A DNA stretch of 64,000 nt from Ruegeria marina (GTDB taxonomy: Bacteria > Pseudomonadota > Alphaproteobacteria > Rhodobacterales > Rhodobacteraceae): contig NZ_FMZV01000004.1 in the NCBI RefSeq assembly GCF_900101475.1, positions 282,450-346,449 of the forward strand, read 5' to 3'. Both the position numbers and the translations under genes were made by a program. A model generated the notes under the pieces. It was not told the DNA's origin, searched no databases, and was given only the letters and a program-made list of their open reading frames with translations. Numbering within the stretch: position 1 is the first letter of the stretch; each line of letters begins with the position of its first letter. This document shows positions 62,437 to 64,000 of the stretch, one piece after another.

Positions 62437-63985
62437 TTGGGCCTATTCCGTTGAAAAACTCGTGCTTGATCGAGGTGCGTCTGGCTGATTCAATTCCCGA
62501 AATGGGTTGGAGGATCGGCGATGATGGGACCGCGGCAGGAGGCGCAACCAGCGCTGTTCTACGAGTTCTCACTTGAGGATCATGTCCCGCAGGACCACCT
62601 CCTGCGCTCCATCGACCGGTTCGTGGATCTCTCCGGCATCCGCGCCTACCTTGCCGATTTCTACAGCCATACTGGCCGCCCGTCCGTCGATCCTGAACTG
62701 CTGATCCGCATGTTGCTGGTCGGCTATTGCTTCGGTATCCGATCCGAACGGCGGCTCTGCGAGGAGGTGCATCTGAACCTGGCATATCGCTGGTTTTGCC
62801 GACTGGATCTGAGCGACCGGGTCCCTGACCACTCGACCTTTTCCAAGAACCGGCATGGCCGGTTCCGCGACAGCGAACTACTGCGGCACCTGTTCGAGAT
62901 GACTGTGGCGCGGTGCATCGAAGAGGGCCTGGTCAGTGGGCAGCGCATGGCTGTCGACGCAAGCCTGATTGAGGCCGATGCCAACAAGCAGAACTCCACG
63001 CCAAAGGAGGAATGGGACGCCCGGCAGATCGATCCCGCCTATGCGCCCCGGGCCGTTCGCGAATATCTGGACTCCTTGGATGAAGCTGCCTTCGGCGCGG
63101 CCAGCGAGGTCCAGCCCAAGTTCACCTCCCATTCCGACCCTGCCAGCCAATGGACCGCGGCACGCAAAGGGCCAGCATTCTTCGCCTATTCCGACAATTA
63201 CCTGATCGACACGGATCACGGTGTCATCGTCGATGTCGAGGCCACAAGATCGATCCGGCAGGCAGAGGTGGGGGCGACACGCACCATGCTGGACCGGGTG
63301 AGGGACAAGTTCCATCTTTATCCCGAGCGGCTGATCGCGGACACCGCTTATGGCACCGGACCGATGCTGGGTTGGCTGGTCGACCGCGAGATCGCCCCGC
63401 ACATCCCCGTCTTCGATAAATCCAGACGCAGCGACGGCACATGGACCCGCGCCGATTTCGAATGGGATGCCGGGAACGATCAATACATCTGCCCCGAAGG
63501 CCATGAACTCAAGCAGTTCCGCCGGAATTATTCCGACCCGAAACGAGGGCCGACCAGCACGGGACGAGCCAAGTACCGGGCCTTGAAATTGACCTGTCAG
63601 GCTTGCCCGTCCAAAGCAAAATGCTGCCCGAACGCGGATGCCAGATCGATCACCCGCGAAGAGCATGAAAACGCCCGTCAGGTCGCCCGCGACATCTCCA
63701 AGACCAAGCAATACGAAATCTCGATGAAGCTGCGAAAGAAGGTCGAGATGCTGTTTGCGCACCTCAAACGCATACTTGGCCTCGGACGCCTCCGATTACG
63801 TGGCCCATGCGGCGCAAATGACGAATTCCTCCTCGCCGCCACCGCCCAAAACCTCCGCAAACTGGCGAAGATCTTTCCTGCACCGCAGAAACCGAGAACA
63901 GCCTAACAATAAAGGCACTCGCGCCTTGAACCAGCGCCCACTTATTGCAATCGCAACACGATGTTTTTCCACAGAATCGGCTCAA
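62437..63985 (+). mobile_element. IS1182-family insertion sequence
   Basis: A single transposase gene flanked by imperfect terminal inverted repeats: left 62,437-62,459 and right 63,963-63,985. Consensus is TTGrGCCkATTCyGTkGAAAAAC (four mismatches in 23 positions). No target-site duplication is evident next to these ends, so exact borders may differ by a few bases. It appears intact. Confidence 0.7.
62521..63906 (+). CDS. IS1182-family transposase
   Basis: A 461-residue DDE transposase. The N-terminal DUF772-type region (Pro-Ser-Val-Asp-Pro-Glu-Leu-Leu-Ile-Arg-Met-Leu) is followed by the catalytic core: first Asp in Met-Ala-Val-Asp-Ala-Ser, second Asp in Leu-Ile-Ala-Asp-Thr-Ala-Tyr-Gly, and Glu in Lys-Lys-Val-Glu-Met-Leu-Phe. 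A zinc-like cysteine group (Cys-Gln-Ala-Cys, Cys-Cys) precedes the last part. Full length and without frameshift, so probably active. Confidence 0.93.
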   Translation: MMGPRQEAQPALFYEFSLEDHVPQDHLLRSIDRFVDLSGIRAYLADFYSHTGRPSVDPELLIRMLLVGYCFGIRSERRLCEEVHLNLAYRWFCRLDLSDRVPDHSTFSKNRHGRFRDSELLRHLFEMTVARCIEEGLVSGQRMAVDASLIEADANKQNSTPKEEWDARQIDPAYAPRAVREYLDSLDEAAFGAASEVQPKFTSHSDPASQWTAARKGPAFFAYSDNYLIDTDHGVIVDVEATRSIRQAEVGATRTMLDRVRDKFHLYPERLIADTAYGTGPMLGWLVDREIAPHIPVFDKSRRSDGTWTRADFEWDAGNDQYICPEGHELKQFRRNYSDPKRGPTSTGRAKYRALKLTCQACPSKAKCCPNADARSITREEHENARQVARDISKTKQYEISMKLRKKVEMLFAHLKRILGLGRLRLRGPCGANDEFLLAATAQNLRKLAKIFPAPQKPRTA

Positions 63986-64000
63986 TGCAGCCATTAGCTG

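Noticed and set aside
62425..64000. Target-site duplication around the IS1182 element
   Set aside because: The bases just outside the two inferred ends do not match as direct repeats, so none is claimed.
1..64000. CRISPR array, rRNA operon, replication origin
   Set aside because: No regularly spaced repeats, no rRNA-like sequence and no DnaA-box cluster with replication genes were seen. The two DnaA boxes near 6,740 are too few for an origin.

Overview
The window reads as a chromosomal segment of a marine alphaproteobacterium of the Roseobacter group (Rhodobacteraceae). This rests on G+C-rich coding with tight ATGA/TGATG overlaps, adenosylcobalamin-dependent NrdJ in place of NrdAB, the hisS-hisZ-hisG order with short-form HisG, and GC-rich palindromic intergenic repeats built around an AATACTCC core. 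The exact species cannot be fixed from sequence alone.

Left and centre (1-52,073) is mostly ordinary chromosome. It opens with the N-terminal end of a Hint-domain-like protein, then a molybdopterin oxidoreductase, a GNAT/MocR divergent pair and a zinc metalloprotease. Next come DUF1489, nrdJ, the hisS-hisZ-hisG set, an enoyl-CoA hydratase and slyX. A LysR regulator is divergent from dabB-dabA (bicarbonate/CO2 accumulation), followed by dnaE and a TauE-like exporter. The longest coherent unit is about 9.3 kb: xdhA-xdhB-xdhC followed directly by a BMP-type nucleoside/purine ABC transporter (ATPase, two permeases, binding protein), ending at a strong terminator at 33,104. It probably imports and oxidises purines. 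Beyond it are an alpha/beta-hydrolase-adenylate cyclase fusion, an HlyD-type protein with a small membrane partner, and an aldo/keto reductase-FAD oxidase-DUF938 operon. Then follow an AhpD-like protein, an LprI/MliC-like lysozyme-inhibitor protein, a LysR/HD-domain pair, a dimethylglycine-dehydrogenase-like enzyme, a D-lactate/glycolate dehydrogenase, gamma-glutamyltransferase, a 2-hydroxyacid dehydrogenase, an SH3-like secreted protein and a quinone-reductase-like MDR protein.

Right end (52,074-64,000) is accessory DNA. It begins at tRNA-Gln(TTG) and a DUF3489-DUF2924-serine recombinase module. A block of two beta-lactamase-fold genes divergent from an AraC regulator follows. This block is bracketed by two inverted copies of a roughly 43-bp sequence whose core is a 27-bp palindrome (55,080 and 59,473). 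Gene stubs lie on the edges: a signal peptide cut after 23 codons, a LuxR-GAF protein that ends just after its GAF domain, and a third operon gene cut after 19 codons. An IS1182-type insertion sequence with imperfect terminal repeats closes the window. Base composition and codon choice here are less GC-biased than on the left.

Most notable observations: a palindromic repeat inserted in frame between the two domains of xdhA; a 12-codon leader reading frame with a strong ribosome site coupled to xdhA; the repeat-bracketed beta-lactamase/AraC block; a lower-G+C, longer-than-usual patch inside hisS; and a perfect DnaA box with a weaker tandem copy upstream of nrdJ.
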